A stretch of DNA of 39,572 bases from Bacteroidota bacterium (GCA_021779665.1 JAJYAG010000045.1:1-39572); one strand, 5' to 3'. Shown: positions 8,547 through 17,550, numbered from the stretch's first letter. Notes: a model not told the origin generated them from the sequence alone. Numbers and translations are program-made.

Positions 8547-9863
8547 ATGACAGAACAAAATCAAAAAACCTCACTGGTACGCGTTAATGGCACCAACTAC
8601 CTTGTTCCCTTCGTTTTAGTAACAAGTCTTTTCTTACTTTGGGGGTTCGCACATAGCCTGCTGGATGTGTTAAACAAACATTTTCAAAACATTCTTCATG
8701 TAAATTATACTCAATCGGCCTTTGTGCAATTCTCAGTTTATATTGGATATCTTTTAATGGGGATTCCTGCCGGTTTGATTATGAAGAAGTTTGGTTATCG
8801 CAAGGGGATTATTTTTGGACTTTTATTGTTTGCAACAGGAGCATTCATGTTCTATCCGGCAGCAAAAATGGGTACTTTCCTACCTTTCTTAGTGGCTCTT
8901 TTCATTATTGCATGCGGCCTGGCCTTTCTTGAAACTGCGGCCAACCCTTATACAACAGTTTTAGGTCCTAAAGATAGTGCAGCTCAAAGGATAAATCTCT
9001 CCCAATCATTTAATGCAGTCGGTTGGATTCTAGGCCCTCTACTTGGAGGGTTACTGATTTTCGGAGCTGAACATTCAGAAAATGCTGGAAAATTCGATTC
9101 CCTGTTAACCCCTTATATGATTATTGGGTGTGTAGTTTTGGTTGTTGCACTTGGTTTTGTTTTTACCAAACTTCCTGAAATAAAAGAGGAAAGCGACCAA
9201 CAACATATGGATGAAAATCCTCCCATGCGCTTATTGCTTAAATATCCTTTTTTTGTTTTAGCAGTAGTAGCTCAATTTCTATATGTTGCAGCTCAAACGG
9301 GCATAAATTCGTTTTTTATTAATTATGTTACCATTGAATTACCAAATGTTCAGGAGCCTGTAAATAATCTCATGTCACATCTTGGTGCATTCGGTAGAGT
9401 TTTTATGCCTAAGAATCCTGAACAAGCAGCTTCGCTTGTACTGGCGTTTGGAGGTATGGGAATGTTCTGGATCGGACGTTTAAGCGGTTCCTTTTTAATG
9501 AAATACTTTAAACCTCAGAGAATACTTGCTGTCTATGGAACTATCTGTACTATTCTTATGGCAATGGTTGTTTCAGGATTAGGCTGGCTTTCTGTCATTT
9601 CACTTTTCAGTACGTATTTCTTTATGTCAATCATGTTTCCAACCATTTTTGCTTTAGGTATCCAAAATCTGGGACCTCTGACTAAAAAAGCCTCATCTTT
9701 TTTAGTAATGGCGGTTGCCGGAGGTGCATTTTTACCTTTGGCTATGGGAGCAATAAAAGATAGTACAGGAAGTATGGCCCTGGGATTTGTTTTACCACTC
9801 CTCTGCTTCAGTTTTACAGCATTTTATGGAATATACGGCTATAAAATAAAAGCAAAGGTATAG
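8547..9863 (+). CDS. fucP: L-fucose:H+ symporter (MFS permease FucP)
   Basis: This 438-aa inner-membrane protein has about 12 hydrophobic spans and is identical in length to E. coli FucP. Two residues known to be needed for proton coupling and sugar binding in FucP have clear counterparts: Asp40 in AHSLLDVLNKHFQ and Glu129 in GLAFLETAANPYTTVLGP. That second stretch is the strongest FucP signature. It closes the cluster and is followed by a terminator at 9891-9926. Base composition is visibly more AT-rich than in the fucosidases before it. This could reflect membrane-protein codon bias or a different origin. Confidence 0.94.
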   Translation: MTEQNQKTSLVRVNGTNYLVPFVLVTSLFLLWGFAHSLLDVLNKHFQNILHVNYTQSAFVQFSVYIGYLLMGIPAGLIMKKFGYRKGIIFGLLLFATGAFMFYPAAKMGTFLPFLVALFIIACGLAFLETAANPYTTVLGPKDSAAQRINLSQSFNAVGWILGPLLGGLLIFGAEHSENAGKFDSLLTPYMIIGCVVLVVALGFVFTKLPEIKEESDQQHMDENPPMRLLLKYPFFVLAVVAQFLYVAAQTGINSFFINYVTIELPNVQEPVNNLMSHLGAFGRVFMPKNPEQAASLVLAFGGMGMFWIGRLSGSFLMKYFKPQRILAVYGTICTILMAMVVSGLGWLSVISLFSTYFFMSIMFPTIFALGIQNLGPLTKKASSFLVMAVAGGAFLPLAMGAIKDSTGSMALGFVLPLLCFSFTAFYGIYGYKIKAKV

Positions 9864-9890
9864 GTTTAACAATAGTATAATCACGTAAAA

Positions 9891-9926
9891 AAAAGCCTCT
9901 GGAATCGAAATCCGGAGGCTTTTTTA
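9891..9926 (+). terminator. Rho-independent terminator after fucP
   Basis: AGCCTCTGGA (9894-9903) pairs with TCCGGAGGCT (9911-9920) through one G-U pair. The stem is flanked by an A run before and a T run after, so it can work in both directions. Confidence 0.85.
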
Positions 9927-9975
9927 TTTTATATATACATCTGCAACCTAAATGCATGTAGAAGATATAATATAA

Positions 9976-10010
9976 GATTCCTCATTCCAGTTCCTTCCAT
10001 TCGGAATGAC
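9976..10010 (+). repeat. Dispersed repeat motif (ttcctc...ttcggaatgac)
   Basis: A 35-bp motif of the form gattcctcattcc then ttcggaatgac. Related copies occur at 13052-13076 in the same orientation and at 13158-13183 in reverse. It is non-coding and looks like a small genome-wide intergenic repeat. Confidence 0.5.
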
Positions 10011-10027
10011 ACGTCTATGTATTTTAT

Positions 10028-10268
10028 AGGAGGCGGGGGTTCACCCCAAATAAAATGCGGTCATAATGCGGTGATGACTGGTCTCTCCTGGTTATAAGCG
10101 CCGTTAGGCGCGGCCTCTTTGTAACCCGGGGTGGAGCAAAGCGGAGCCCCGGGATTGAAAAGTACCCGGATACATTAGCGGCGCGGCAACCATTAAGTAA
10201 TGCAATTCCGTCGCCATCGCCGCAAGAGGTAAATTCTCTTTTACAACATCTAACCAAATTCTGTCATT
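10028..10268. repeat. Dispersed structured repeat element, copy B
   Basis: A diverged relative of the element at 63-282 with the same order of landmarks. Strong local dyads are present: GCGCC-GTTA-GGCGC (10098-10111), and CCCGGGG (10125-10131) pairing with CCCCGGG (10147-10153), matching the GC-rich stem of copy A. The intergenic span 9864-10420 holds this element, the two flanking terminators and the small motif at 9976. No gene is supported, and a 77-codon minus-strand frame is judged a shadow of the repeat. Confidence 0.65.
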
Positions 10269-10362
10269 GGTAACGAAGTGAAGATTCTATATGTGGCGTT
10301 AAAAACATCATTAATAACTGACTGTTTAAATGGTAATCAAACCGATATTTAGTTTTAAAGCA

Positions 10363-10399
10363 TAAAAAAAGCCTCTGGACCAAAATCCCGAGGCTTTTT
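10363..10399 (-). terminator. Terminator of the chemoreceptor operon
   Basis: AGCCTCTGGA pairs with TCCCGAGGCT with one mismatch between an A run (10364-10370) and a T run (10395-10399). It lies just past the stop codon of the minus-strand chemoreceptor and is symmetrical enough to stop both directions. Confidence 0.8.
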
Positions 10400-10420
10400 C
10401 ATTACTCTGTATTTCTGCAA

Positions 10421-12181
10421 CTAAAATTTCTCGTAATCGGCATCGCTGGAATCATCGTTGTAAAGGTTCAGGTTAATTCCACCGTTTTTCCTGATAGTAT
10501 CTTTCAGTTTTGATTTAGCAGGCTTGCTTTCTTTAGCCGAGGGGATAATTAAATCTTCCTCTTCTTCCACTTCTTCTTTCACCTCAATTTTAGGCTTTGC
10601 TGTGAATACCGGAGCAGCAAAGGATACATTTTTACGTGCAACCTTAACAGTGGTATCCAGCTTAAAGAAAGAAATGGTGTCTCTTAACTCATCGGCTAAA
10701 TCGTGCAGTGTTTTTGCATTTCTTGTAATCTCGTCCGAAACTACTGCATTTTGCTGGGTAATGGTATTCAGCTGCTGAATGGAGTTGTTAATCTGATCTA
10801 CACCTGCATTTTGCTCAACACTTGCAGCAGTGATTTCCTGAACAAGTTTTGCTGTTTTTTCAATTTCGGGAGCAATTTCGATCAGAAGCTTACCCGATTC
10901 TTCAGTTGCCTGAACACTACTCTTTGCAAGTATCTGAATTTCGTCGGCGGCAAGCTTGCTTCTTTCGGCAAGTTTACGTACTTCGGCAGCAACTACAGCG
11001 AAACCACGGCCATGCTCACCTGCTCTTGCTGCCTCAACAGCCGCATTAAGCGCGAGAATATTTGTCTGAAAAGCAATGTCGTTAACAATGGAAATTTTTT
11101 CGGCAATGGTTTTAATACTTTGAATGCTGAGCTGGGCTGCATCTCTTACTTTCGAAATTCCTGTGGAAGCGGTGAGCGCTATTTTCTCAGTCTGCTGTGC
11201 ATTGTCGGTATTCTGCTGAATGTTGGAAACCATTTCCTCCATGCTCGAAGAAACTTCTTCAGTGGATGAAGCCTGATCAGAAGCACCTTGTGCAAGCTGT
11301 CTTGCTTTTGAATTCATGGTTTCGCCGGTTTCACCAATTTTTTGTGAATTATCGAATACTCTGGAGATGATTTCTCTGAGTTTTACAATCATATCTCTTA
11401 AAGCATTGGCTAACTCTCCTATTTCATCATTCTGGTTAATATCCACGGTTGCCTGAAGATCACCTGCCCCTAGTGATTTGGCAAATTCAACACTTTGTTT
11501 CAGGGGTTTAACAATGGAAGCGATAGTTGTGAAGGTTAACACAATTACCAGCACAACTAAAATGATACCCGTTATAACCACGAACCATGTGAATCCCGAG
11601 AAAGATTTTGCCATATTGGCTCTTTCAAGATTTGCCTTTTCCTGCTGATTTTTAAGCAACTGCTGAAGCTGAACAAGGATACGGTCGGTCATCACCATTA
11701 TTTCGCCACCTTCTTCAACAGTAGGAATAATTTCGAATGTGATTAACGCATCGTCGTAGCTTGCAAAATCCTTAAGCTGCGACATAATATATTTGTGCTT
11801 AACAAACAATGTATCGTTAATGGCCGACATGATTTTTTTGTACTGATCCTGGTCCTGCTGGGGCCATTCAACCGATATCTTATCAAGCTGTGCCTTCAGA
11901 GTGGGAAATTCCTTTTCCTGAAGTTCGCGAAGTTTTACTTTATCCGGTGTGTCCGATTTTTTATCAATAAACACCCAGTTTTTAATTAACATCTTGGAAC
12001 TGATAATTTGATTATTAAGTTCTCCCAGATGCTGTTCAGAGGGTAAAAATATGTTAGTTATATCCCTGTTCTTCCTGGCATTTGAGCTCGTATTTATAAC
12101 AGTAATGATGACATTGATTGTAATGGCCACCAGCAAAATTCCAAAGGATAAAGATAGCTTCTGACTTATTGTAAGTTTCAT
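10421..12181 (-). CDS. Methyl-accepting chemotaxis protein
   Basis: This inner-membrane chemoreceptor is 586 aa from the ATG at 12181 ([12 protein letters not shown]). A TTG eight codons upstream is less likely. TM1 is at about residues 9-30, followed by a four-helix-bundle-like periplasmic domain (about 31-195), TM2 at about 197-220, a HAMP linker, then a long coiled-coil signalling domain. The hairpin tip is clear: [20 protein letters not shown] followed by [18 protein letters not shown]. The C-terminus is acidic and Lys-rich ([10 protein letters not shown]) and lacks the NWETF-type CheR tether. It is co-transcribed with the YfiR-like gene 20 bp upstream. No CheA, CheW or CheR gene is in the window. 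Confidence 0.92.
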   Translation of the reverse strand: MKLTISQKLSLSFGILLVAITINVIITVINTSSNARKNRDITNIFLPSEQHLGELNNQIISSKMLIKNWVFIDKKSDTPDKVKLRELQEKEFPTLKAQLDKISVEWPQQDQDQYKKIMSAINDTLFVKHKYIMSQLKDFASYDDALITFEIIPTVEEGGEIMVMTDRILVQLQQLLKNQQEKANLERANMAKSFSGFTWFVVITGIILVVLVIVLTFTTIASIVKPLKQSVEFAKSLGAGDLQATVDINQNDEIGELANALRDMIVKLREIISRVFDNSQKIGETGETMNSKARQLAQGASDQASSTEEVSSSMEEMVSNIQQNTDNAQQTEKIALTASTGISKVRDAAQLSIQSIKTIAEKISIVNDIAFQTNILALNAAVEAARAGEHGRGFAVVAAEVRKLAERSKLAADEIQILAKSSVQATEESGKLLIEIAPEIEKTAKLVQEITAASVEQNAGVDQINNSIQQLNTITQQNAVVSDEITRNAKTLHDLADELRDTISFFKLDTTVKVARKNVSFAAPVFTAKPKIEVKEEVEEEEDLIIPSAKESKPAKSKLKDTIRKNGGINLNLYNDDSSDADYEKF

Positions 12182-12201
12182 ATTTAAAAATTTAAGGAAA
12201 A

Positions 12202-12714
12202 TCAATATTTAGTAGTTGCCATGTTTTCAAGGTTGGAATGAATTTTTAAACCAACACTTGAAGCATTAGATGTTTTGAGTTCGAACTTTAATTTATCTTC
12301 GATTATTACAAAATTGATAGCGGCTCCTTTATCAATGGCCGCTTTATTTTCCGAGACTATAAGCGTGCTGCCGCCGGAAAGTTTTGTTACTATATCAGCA
12401 AGCTCCTTGGTTTTTCCATAGCCTACAAATAAAATGTGACATTTGGTAATTTCGGCAGTGGCATTAAATCTTACAACTTTGATAGGCTGAACTCCAACCA
12501 TTTTTGATGCAGTATAATTCTTGAGCTCATTAAAAACCTCTCCCGATCCAATAACTCCAATAACGAAATCGCCGGTTTTATATTCAGCAGGCCATTCAAT
12601 AAGTCGTGTAAAATTGTATACAAAGACTGATTGCGCTGCCGGAATAGAAGATTGCGAGTACGATTTGCCTAAGGCGAACAAAAAAAGCAATAAAAATATA
12701 CTATACTTTTTCAT
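12202..12714 (-). CDS. YfiR-like periplasmic protein (DUF4154)
   Basis: This 170-aa protein has a signal peptide (residues 1 to about 20, ending KSYSQ). The mature part opens with a [15 protein letters not shown] stretch typical of YfiR/DUF4154 proteins, followed by an alternating alpha/beta pattern ([35 protein letters not shown]). In Pseudomonas, YfiR is a periplasmic inhibitor of a membrane diguanylate cyclase with a HAMP domain. Here the partner directly downstream is a HAMP-containing chemoreceptor, so control of that receptor from the periplasm is a reasonable inference. The two conserved Cys pairs of Pseudomonas YfiR are not evident, since only one Cys is seen in the mature region. Confidence 0.75.
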   Translation of the reverse strand: MKKYSIFLLLFLFALGKSYSQSSIPAAQSVFVYNFTRLIEWPAEYKTGDFVIGVIGSGEVFNELKNYTASKMVGVQPIKVVRFNATAEITKCHILFVGYGKTKELADIVTKLSGGSTLIVSENKAAIDKGAAINFVIIEDKLKFELKTSNASSVGLKIHSNLENMATTKY

Positions 12715-13051
12715 GAGTTGTGTTTTTTGCCTATTTACGTCATTTGTTACGTTAGGTTACGAATTGAGTTGTCTAACTCCTTAAAAAATACTATTAACCA
12801 TAATAAACTTCATATTAAGGTAATAAAAATAGCTTAATTATAAAAGCCTTACCCTGATTATTTGCTGCGCTGAGAACTGCGTGTTCATAACCTTTGACCG
12901 CCTTTGTTGCAGGGCATTTACCTCAAATTTTCATTATGTACTCCACAAAAAACAGAAAAAAGACTTTTAATGTCAATATTGTCCGGGAAATATCCATTAT
13001 TGTAAGAATATCTGGATTTCTCACTCCGTTACCAAGGATAGATTTGTGAAG

Positions 13052-13183
13052 AGGTTCCTCCCTTCGGTCGGAATGACTGGCTTTTAAGCGGAGATCAGGG
13101 GGAGAGGTGTGACGGCGAAGCCGCCACACCTCTCCCCCTGATTATATGGCCTAAATTGTCATCCCGAATGGAATGAGGGATCT
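13052..13183. repeat. Fold-back element with a 49-bp palindrome
   Basis: A near-perfect inverted repeat spans 13094-13142: two 23-bp arms (starting atcagggggagaggtgtg), a GAA loop and one mismatch. It is flanked by inverted copies of the ttcctc/ggaatgac motif (13052-13076 forward, 13158-13183 reverse). It resembles a small non-autonomous mobile or structural element. The gene-free stretch 12715-13350 holds this element and otherwise AT-rich sequence in which I see nothing else. Confidence 0.7.
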
Positions 13184-13350
13184 ATTCCAATGTTATTACT
13201 GCATTATGCCCAAATTTCTCTGGGGTGGACTCTCGAAATGACTTTCAATTAATAGGGTTAGGAAGTATAGGTGGTTGAGAAACTTAGAGTCCATTTGTGA
13301 ATTAAGCATCTTTGTGTCAGACATATTAACCCAAAAGGTTTGACCAAGAA

Positions 13351-14106
13351 TTAAGGTTGAAGAAGAACCGACAGCGGATAATCGATTTTTGTCAGGTAAA
13401 GACCATGTGCAGGTACTGAGGTTCCGGCTGAACATCGGTCCTTTTTTTCAATTATTTCGCAAAACTCTTCAATAGAAATCTTGTTCTTTCCAACTTCTAT
13501 TAACGTTCCAACAATTGCTCTCACCATGTTTCTTAAAAACCTATCGGCTGTAATGGTAAACACAATTTGATTATTGCTATTTTCCCAATTTGCAAACACA
13601 ACCTTGCAGTTATTGGTTTTTACATCGGTATGCAATTTGGAAAAGCTTGTAAAATCGTTGTAAAGGAACAATTTAGCCGATGCTTCATTCATTTTTTCAA
13701 TATCCAGTTTCCAGGGATAGAAAAATGCATATTCTGTACGAAACGGATCTTTAACAGTGCTTAAATGATATTCGTATGTTCTTGAAATGGCATCGAAACG
13801 TGCATTGGCCTGACTCATCACTTCCCTGATATCCAAAGCCGAAATATCATATGGAAGCAGACTGTTGATTTTATAAAGAAAGTGCTCCTTTTCGGGTAAA
13901 GGAAACTCAAGGTCGAAATGGGCAGCAAATTCACGTGCATGAACTCCGGTATCGGTACGTCCGGCACCTGTGGTTTCAATTTTACTTTTAAGCAATACGG
14001 AAAGCTTATCCTCCAGCACTTGCTGAACAGTAACAGCATTGGGCTGTTTTTGCCATCCATGATAAGCCGTTCCCTTGTATTGTAAAAAAATAAAATACCT
14101 GTGCAT
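13351..14106 (-). CDS. truA: tRNA pseudouridine(38-40) synthase TruA
   Basis: This 251-aa enzyme isomerises uridines 38-40 in the tRNA anticodon stem. I chose the ATG at 14106 because the protein then begins MHRYFIFLQYKGTAYHGWQK, the usual TruA opening. An upstream ATG at 14142 would add 12 non-conserved residues. The catalytic motif TGAGRTDTGVHA is intact with Asp52. Later landmarks are SRTYEYHL, the FTSFSK segment and DRFLRNMVRAIVGTL near the C-terminus. It is a stand-alone housekeeping gene here, divergent from the Bat operon with about 180 bp between them. Confidence 0.95.
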   Translation of the reverse strand: MHRYFIFLQYKGTAYHGWQKQPNAVTVQQVLEDKLSVLLKSKIETTGAGRTDTGVHAREFAAHFDLEFPLPEKEHFLYKINSLLPYDISALDIREVMSQANARFDAISRTYEYHLSTVKDPFRTEYAFFYPWKLDIEKMNEASAKLFLYNDFTSFSKLHTDVKTNNCKVVFANWENSNNQIVFTITADRFLRNMVRAIVGTLIEVGKNKISIEEFCEIIEKKDRCSAGTSVPAHGLYLTKIDYPLSVLLQP

Positions 14107-14185
14107 AACTAACCTTTGCGACAAAAATAAAGGAATATTCATTCAGTAACAAGCATTTCGAACCCGTTAAAGGAAATCCCCTCAT

Positions 14186-14241
14186 TTAAAATGGTTTAAC
14201 TTTTTTTAACATCGCCCTTTTTCCAAAAACAGCTATTTTCG
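14186..14241 (+). promoter_or_regulatory. Candidate control region of the Bat operon
   Basis: Three TTAA cores at exactly 10-bp steps (TTAAA at 14186, TTAAC at 14196 and 14206) precede a TATTTTCG at 14234-14241, one base off the TAnnTTTG -7 consensus and 43 bp before the moxR start. Repeats in helical phase suggest a regulator site. The 10-bp period differs from the 11-bp boxes near the phosphate genes. Confidence 0.35.
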
Positions 14242-14283
14242 TGCTGCCAAAGAAAAACATATTAAAATTTAATCATATCATAT

Positions 14284-15279
14284 ATGAGCGAAACAGTGAA
14301 TATCAGAGAATTAAATGAGCGTATCCAAAGGGAAAGTTCTTTTGTTGATCTTATTCAGATTGAAATGGGGAAAGTAATTGTCGGGCAGAAGCAACTTATC
14401 GAAAGCCTTTTGATTGGCTTACTTTCCGATGGTCATATTCTGCTGGAAGGTGTTCCGGGTTTGGCAAAAACCTTAGCCATCAAAACACTGGCCGAAACTA
14501 TCGACGCCAAATTCAACCGTATTCAGTTTACCCCCGACTTACTGCCGGCCGACTTAATTGGTACAATGATTTACAGCCAGAAGGAAGAAAATTTTATAGT
14601 GAAAAAAGGTCCTATCTTTTCGAACTTTATTTTAGCCGACGAAATAAACCGTTCTCCGGCGAAAGTTCAGAGTGCACTGTTGGAAGCTATGCAGGAAAAG
14701 CAGGTAACCATTGGCGCTAATACATTCGAACTTGGTAAACCTTTTCTTGTGCTGGCTACCCAAAACCCAATAGAACAGGAAGGTACCTATCCGCTTCCCG
14801 AAGCCCAGGTTGACCGCTTTATGCTTAAAGTTGTTATCGATTATCCCAAAAAAGAAGAAGAACGCGGCATTATCCGCCAGAATCTTGCAAAAGCATTCCC
14901 AACTGTTTCTAAAGTTCTAAGGCCCGAAGATATCCTGAAAGCCAGAGATGTGGTTAAAGATGTATATATGGATGAGAAAATTGAAAAATATATTCTCGAT
15001 ATTATTTTCTCCACACGCTATCCTCAGGAATATAATCTCTCGAAATTCCAGAGTCTGATTCAATACGGAGGCTCGCCACGTGCAAGCATCAGTCTTGCGA
15101 TGGCATCCAAGGCATATGCATTCATCAAACGTCGTGGCTACGTTATCCCGGAAGATGTGCGTGCCGTATGTCACGAAGTACTGCGTCACCGTATCGGGCT
15201 GACCTATGAGGCGGAAGCTGAAAATATTACCACCGAAGATATCATTACCGAAATTTTAAATACCGTTGAAGTACCTTAA
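14284..15279 (+). CDS. MoxR-type AAA+ ATPase of the Bat operon
   Basis: This 331-aa cytoplasmic ATPase is thought to act as a chaperone for the von Willebrand (VWA) proteins encoded just downstream. Walker A is GVPGLAKT (residues 56-63), Walker B is ILADEI (116-121) and sensor 1 is ATQNP with Asn161. EGTYPLPEAQVDRFM is a strong MoxR-family stretch. Length is typical. It is the first gene of a nine-gene + strand run ending at 23243. A small secreted-protein gene follows after 5 bp. Confidence 0.95.
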   Translation: MSETVNIRELNERIQRESSFVDLIQIEMGKVIVGQKQLIESLLIGLLSDGHILLEGVPGLAKTLAIKTLAETIDAKFNRIQFTPDLLPADLIGTMIYSQKEENFIVKKGPIFSNFILADEINRSPAKVQSALLEAMQEKQVTIGANTFELGKPFLVLATQNPIEQEGTYPLPEAQVDRFMLKVVIDYPKKEEERGIIRQNLAKAFPTVSKVLRPEDILKARDVVKDVYMDEKIEKYILDIIFSTRYPQEYNLSKFQSLIQYGGSPRASISLAMASKAYAFIKRRGYVIPEDVRAVCHEVLRHRIGLTYEAEAENITTEDIITEILNTVEVP

Positions 15280-15284
15280 AGCAT

Positions 15285-15692
15285 ATGGCTGGAAAATTTG
15301 AAATAATATTATTTCTGACATTGTTCGGCTACGAAGTAAAAGCCCAGCATCTTATTGGTCTTTCAAAAGAAGATGTTATAAAGAAGATGCAGGAAACCAG
15401 CTTTGTAATTGACAAAACCAGCCGTAACACAACATTCAGCTATTTAAAATACGTCCACAGGTTGGAAGAAAAAACATTCCTGGTATTTCTATCGAAGGAA
15501 AACATTTGTACTTCTACAAAACTCATGAGCGATTACTCCTCATTTAAGAGCACACTGGCTGAGTTTAATAAAAAGTACAAAAAAGCCGGCTCTATGGAAT
15601 GGACTTACAAAATAGAAGGAATTACCTATAAAGTGCTTGTACGAAAAGAAGAATGGTTTTATAGTGTAATTGTAACCACTAAAACTAAGTGA
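15285..15692 (+). CDS. Small secreted protein of unknown function within the Bat operon
   Basis: This 135-aa protein has a signal peptide (about residues 1-20, cleavage likely after EVKA). The mature part is basic and Lys-rich, starts HLIGLSKEDVIKKMQETSF and has alternating beta-like segments (WTYKIEGITYKVLV, WFYSVIVTT). I recognise no family. Its stop codon overlaps the GTG start of the DUF58 gene as GTGA, implying translational coupling. That makes it a true member of the operon even though it is not part of the usual Bat set. Secretion suggests it acts in the periplasm with the VWA proteins, which is inference. Confidence 0.75.
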   Translation: MAGKFEIILFLTLFGYEVKAQHLIGLSKEDVIKKMQETSFVIDKTSRNTTFSYLKYVHRLEEKTFLVFLSKENICTSTKLMSDYSSFKSTLAEFNKKYKKAGSMEWTYKIEGITYKVLVRKEEWFYSVIVTTKTK

Positions 15693-16558
15693 TTGTGGAA
15701 GCTTCGGAATTATTAAAGAAAGTAAGAAAAATTGAAATAAAAACCCGGGGATTATCGTCAAATATCTTCGCAGGTCAGTACCATAGCGCCTTTAAAGGAC
15801 GTGGAATGGCATTCAGCGAAGTTAGAGAATATCAGTATGGCGACGATATCCGCAACATCGACTGGAATGTAACCGCCAGGTTTAATCACCCGTTTGTCAA
15901 GGTTTTTGAAGAAGAACGTGAGCTTACGGTAATGCTTGTGATCGACGTGAGCGGCTCGCGTAATTTTGGAACGGCTATGCGTACAAAACGCGAGTTAATT
16001 ACCGAAATTGCTGCGGTCCTCTCGTTTTCGGCCATCCAGAATAACGACAAAATTGGGGCCATCCTTTTCAGTAACAAAGTTGAGAAGTTCATTCCTCCCA
16101 AAAAGGGAAGAACGCACATTTTAAGAATCATCCGCGAGCTTCTTGAATTTGAGCCGCATGAAAAAACAACTGATGTTTCGGAAGCTTTACGTTATCTCAC
16201 CAACGCTATAAAAAAGAAAAGTATCTCGTTTCTGTTGTCCGATTTTATTTCTCCCAACTTTGACGATGCAATCCGTATTGCAAGCCGCAAGCACGATTTA
16301 ATTGCCCTGCAGGTTTACGATCCGCGTGAAGTGGAAATTCCTCCTGTTGGTCTGATAAAACTGCAGGATGCCGAAACCGGTGCCTGGAAATGGGTGGATA
16401 CCTCGGATGAAATGACCCGTCGTGCTTATAAAGTCTGGTGGCAAAACCGGCAGCAAAACCTGATGCAGATATTCCGCAAAAGCGGTGTAGACAATGCTTC
16501 CATACGGACCAATGAAGATTACATTAAGCCATTGATTAACATTTTTAAAAAACGATAA
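15689..16558 (+). CDS. DUF58 VWA-like protein of the Bat operon
   Basis: This 289-aa protein starts at a GTG overlapping the previous stop codon (a second GTG lies two codons on). It carries the DUF58 signature YGDDIRNIDWN (about residues 50-60) and a VWA-like fold with the metal-site motif DVSGS (86-90). No signal peptide or membrane span is seen, so it is cytoplasmic or peripheral. DUF58 proteins are almost always paired with a MoxR ATPase and are presumed clients or partners. The next gene starts one base after the stop, a tight operon arrangement. Confidence 0.93.
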   Translation: MIVEASELLKKVRKIEIKTRGLSSNIFAGQYHSAFKGRGMAFSEVREYQYGDDIRNIDWNVTARFNHPFVKVFEEERELTVMLVIDVSGSRNFGTAMRTKRELITEIAAVLSFSAIQNNDKIGAILFSNKVEKFIPPKKGRTHILRIIRELLEFEPHEKTTDVSEALRYLTNAIKKKSISFLLSDFISPNFDDAIRIASRKHDLIALQVYDPREVEIPPVGLIKLQDAETGAWKWVDTSDEMTRRAYKVWWQNRQQNLMQIFRKSGVDNASIRTNEDYIKPLINIFKKR

Positions 16559-16559
16559 T

Positions 16560-17546
16560 ATGTCAGGCTTTTACAGCATGTTAAAGCTAATTTTAATATC
16601 GGGGATCGTGTCTGTAACAGGCATCCAGTCGGCTTATTCGCAAAAAATAAAGCTGAATGCTTATCTGGACACCACTACCATTCTTATAGGCGACCAGCTT
16701 AAATATAATATTGAGCTGGAACAGCCCAAAAATATCAGCGTAAAATTCCCCGTTTTAGTCGATTCGCTTGCCTCTAAAATTGAAATTATAGAATCCGAAC
16801 CAGCTGATACTGCCAAACAAGGCGATAATATTGTTGTCCGTAAACGGTACCTAATCACTTCTTTTGATAGTGGATATCATAAAATTCCTGCTTACAAATT
16901 TGCCTTTGCGATCGATAATATCAGAGACACCATTTCGTCGCAGGAATTATTTCTTACAGTAAACACAATGCCTGTCGACACTTCAAAAGAAATTATGGAC
17001 ATCAAGCCGGTGATGAGTACACCCTTCAGCTTTAGCGAAATTAAAACTGAAATTATTATTGGTGCGATAGTTCTGGCAGTCCTGGCTCTCTTAATCTGGA
17101 TCCTTATCCGGTATCGTAAAAACAAGCCCATTTTTGTTCCCAGAAAGCCTCAGGAACCTCCCCATGTAACCGCCTTGAGAGCTCTGGATGCCTTGCGTGC
17201 CGAAAAGCTGTGGCAAAACAATCAGGTTAAGCTCTATTATACCCGCATGACCGATATTCTACGTGCTTACATATTTGGACGATTTGGTATTAATGCCATG
17301 GAAATGACAAGTGAGGAAATATTATCAGCACTTGAAATGGAACTGAACACCGATATGGAACTTAAAACTTCGTTTACAAAGCTGCTGGTGCAGGCTGATA
17401 TGGTTAAGTTTGCCAAAGAAGAGCCTCTTCCGCAGGAAAACGAAATTTCGCTTCTGAGTGCATATACATTTGTTAACCGCACTAAAATAGAAGTATTAAG
17501 TAATCCGGGAAATAACACCCCGAAAACCGAAACAGGAAAAGAATAA
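16560..17546 (+). CDS. Bat-operon membrane protein (BatD-like N-domain, single TM)
   Basis: This 328-aa protein has a signal peptide (about residues 1-28, ending QSAYSQ) and an extracytoplasmic beta-domain (KIKLNAYLDTTTILIGDQLK onwards). One strong TM segment (about 163-182, IIIGAIVLAVLALLIWILI) precedes a basic turn and a cytoplasmic helical tail (about 200-328). The layout is that of the unnamed membrane protein commonly encoded between DUF58 and BatA in Bacteroidota Bat operons. The N-domain resembles a protein-interaction beta-sandwich of the BatD type. Role in the complex unknown. Confidence 0.8.
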   Translation: MSGFYSMLKLILISGIVSVTGIQSAYSQKIKLNAYLDTTTILIGDQLKYNIELEQPKNISVKFPVLVDSLASKIEIIESEPADTAKQGDNIVVRKRYLITSFDSGYHKIPAYKFAFAIDNIRDTISSQELFLTVNTMPVDTSKEIMDIKPVMSTPFSFSEIKTEIIIGAIVLAVLALLIWILIRYRKNKPIFVPRKPQEPPHVTALRALDALRAEKLWQNNQVKLYYTRMTDILRAYIFGRFGINAMEMTSEEILSALEMELNTDMELKTSFTKLLVQADMVKFAKEEPLPQENEISLLSAYTFVNRTKIEVLSNPGNNTPKTETGKE

Positions 17547-17550
17547 ATAT

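Noticed and set aside
14186-14210. TTAA repeats ahead of moxR as another member of the phosphate box family
   Set aside because: The period is 10 bp rather than 11 and the flanking bases differ, so I kept it separate. It is also a reminder that TTAA repeats arise easily in AT-rich promoters.
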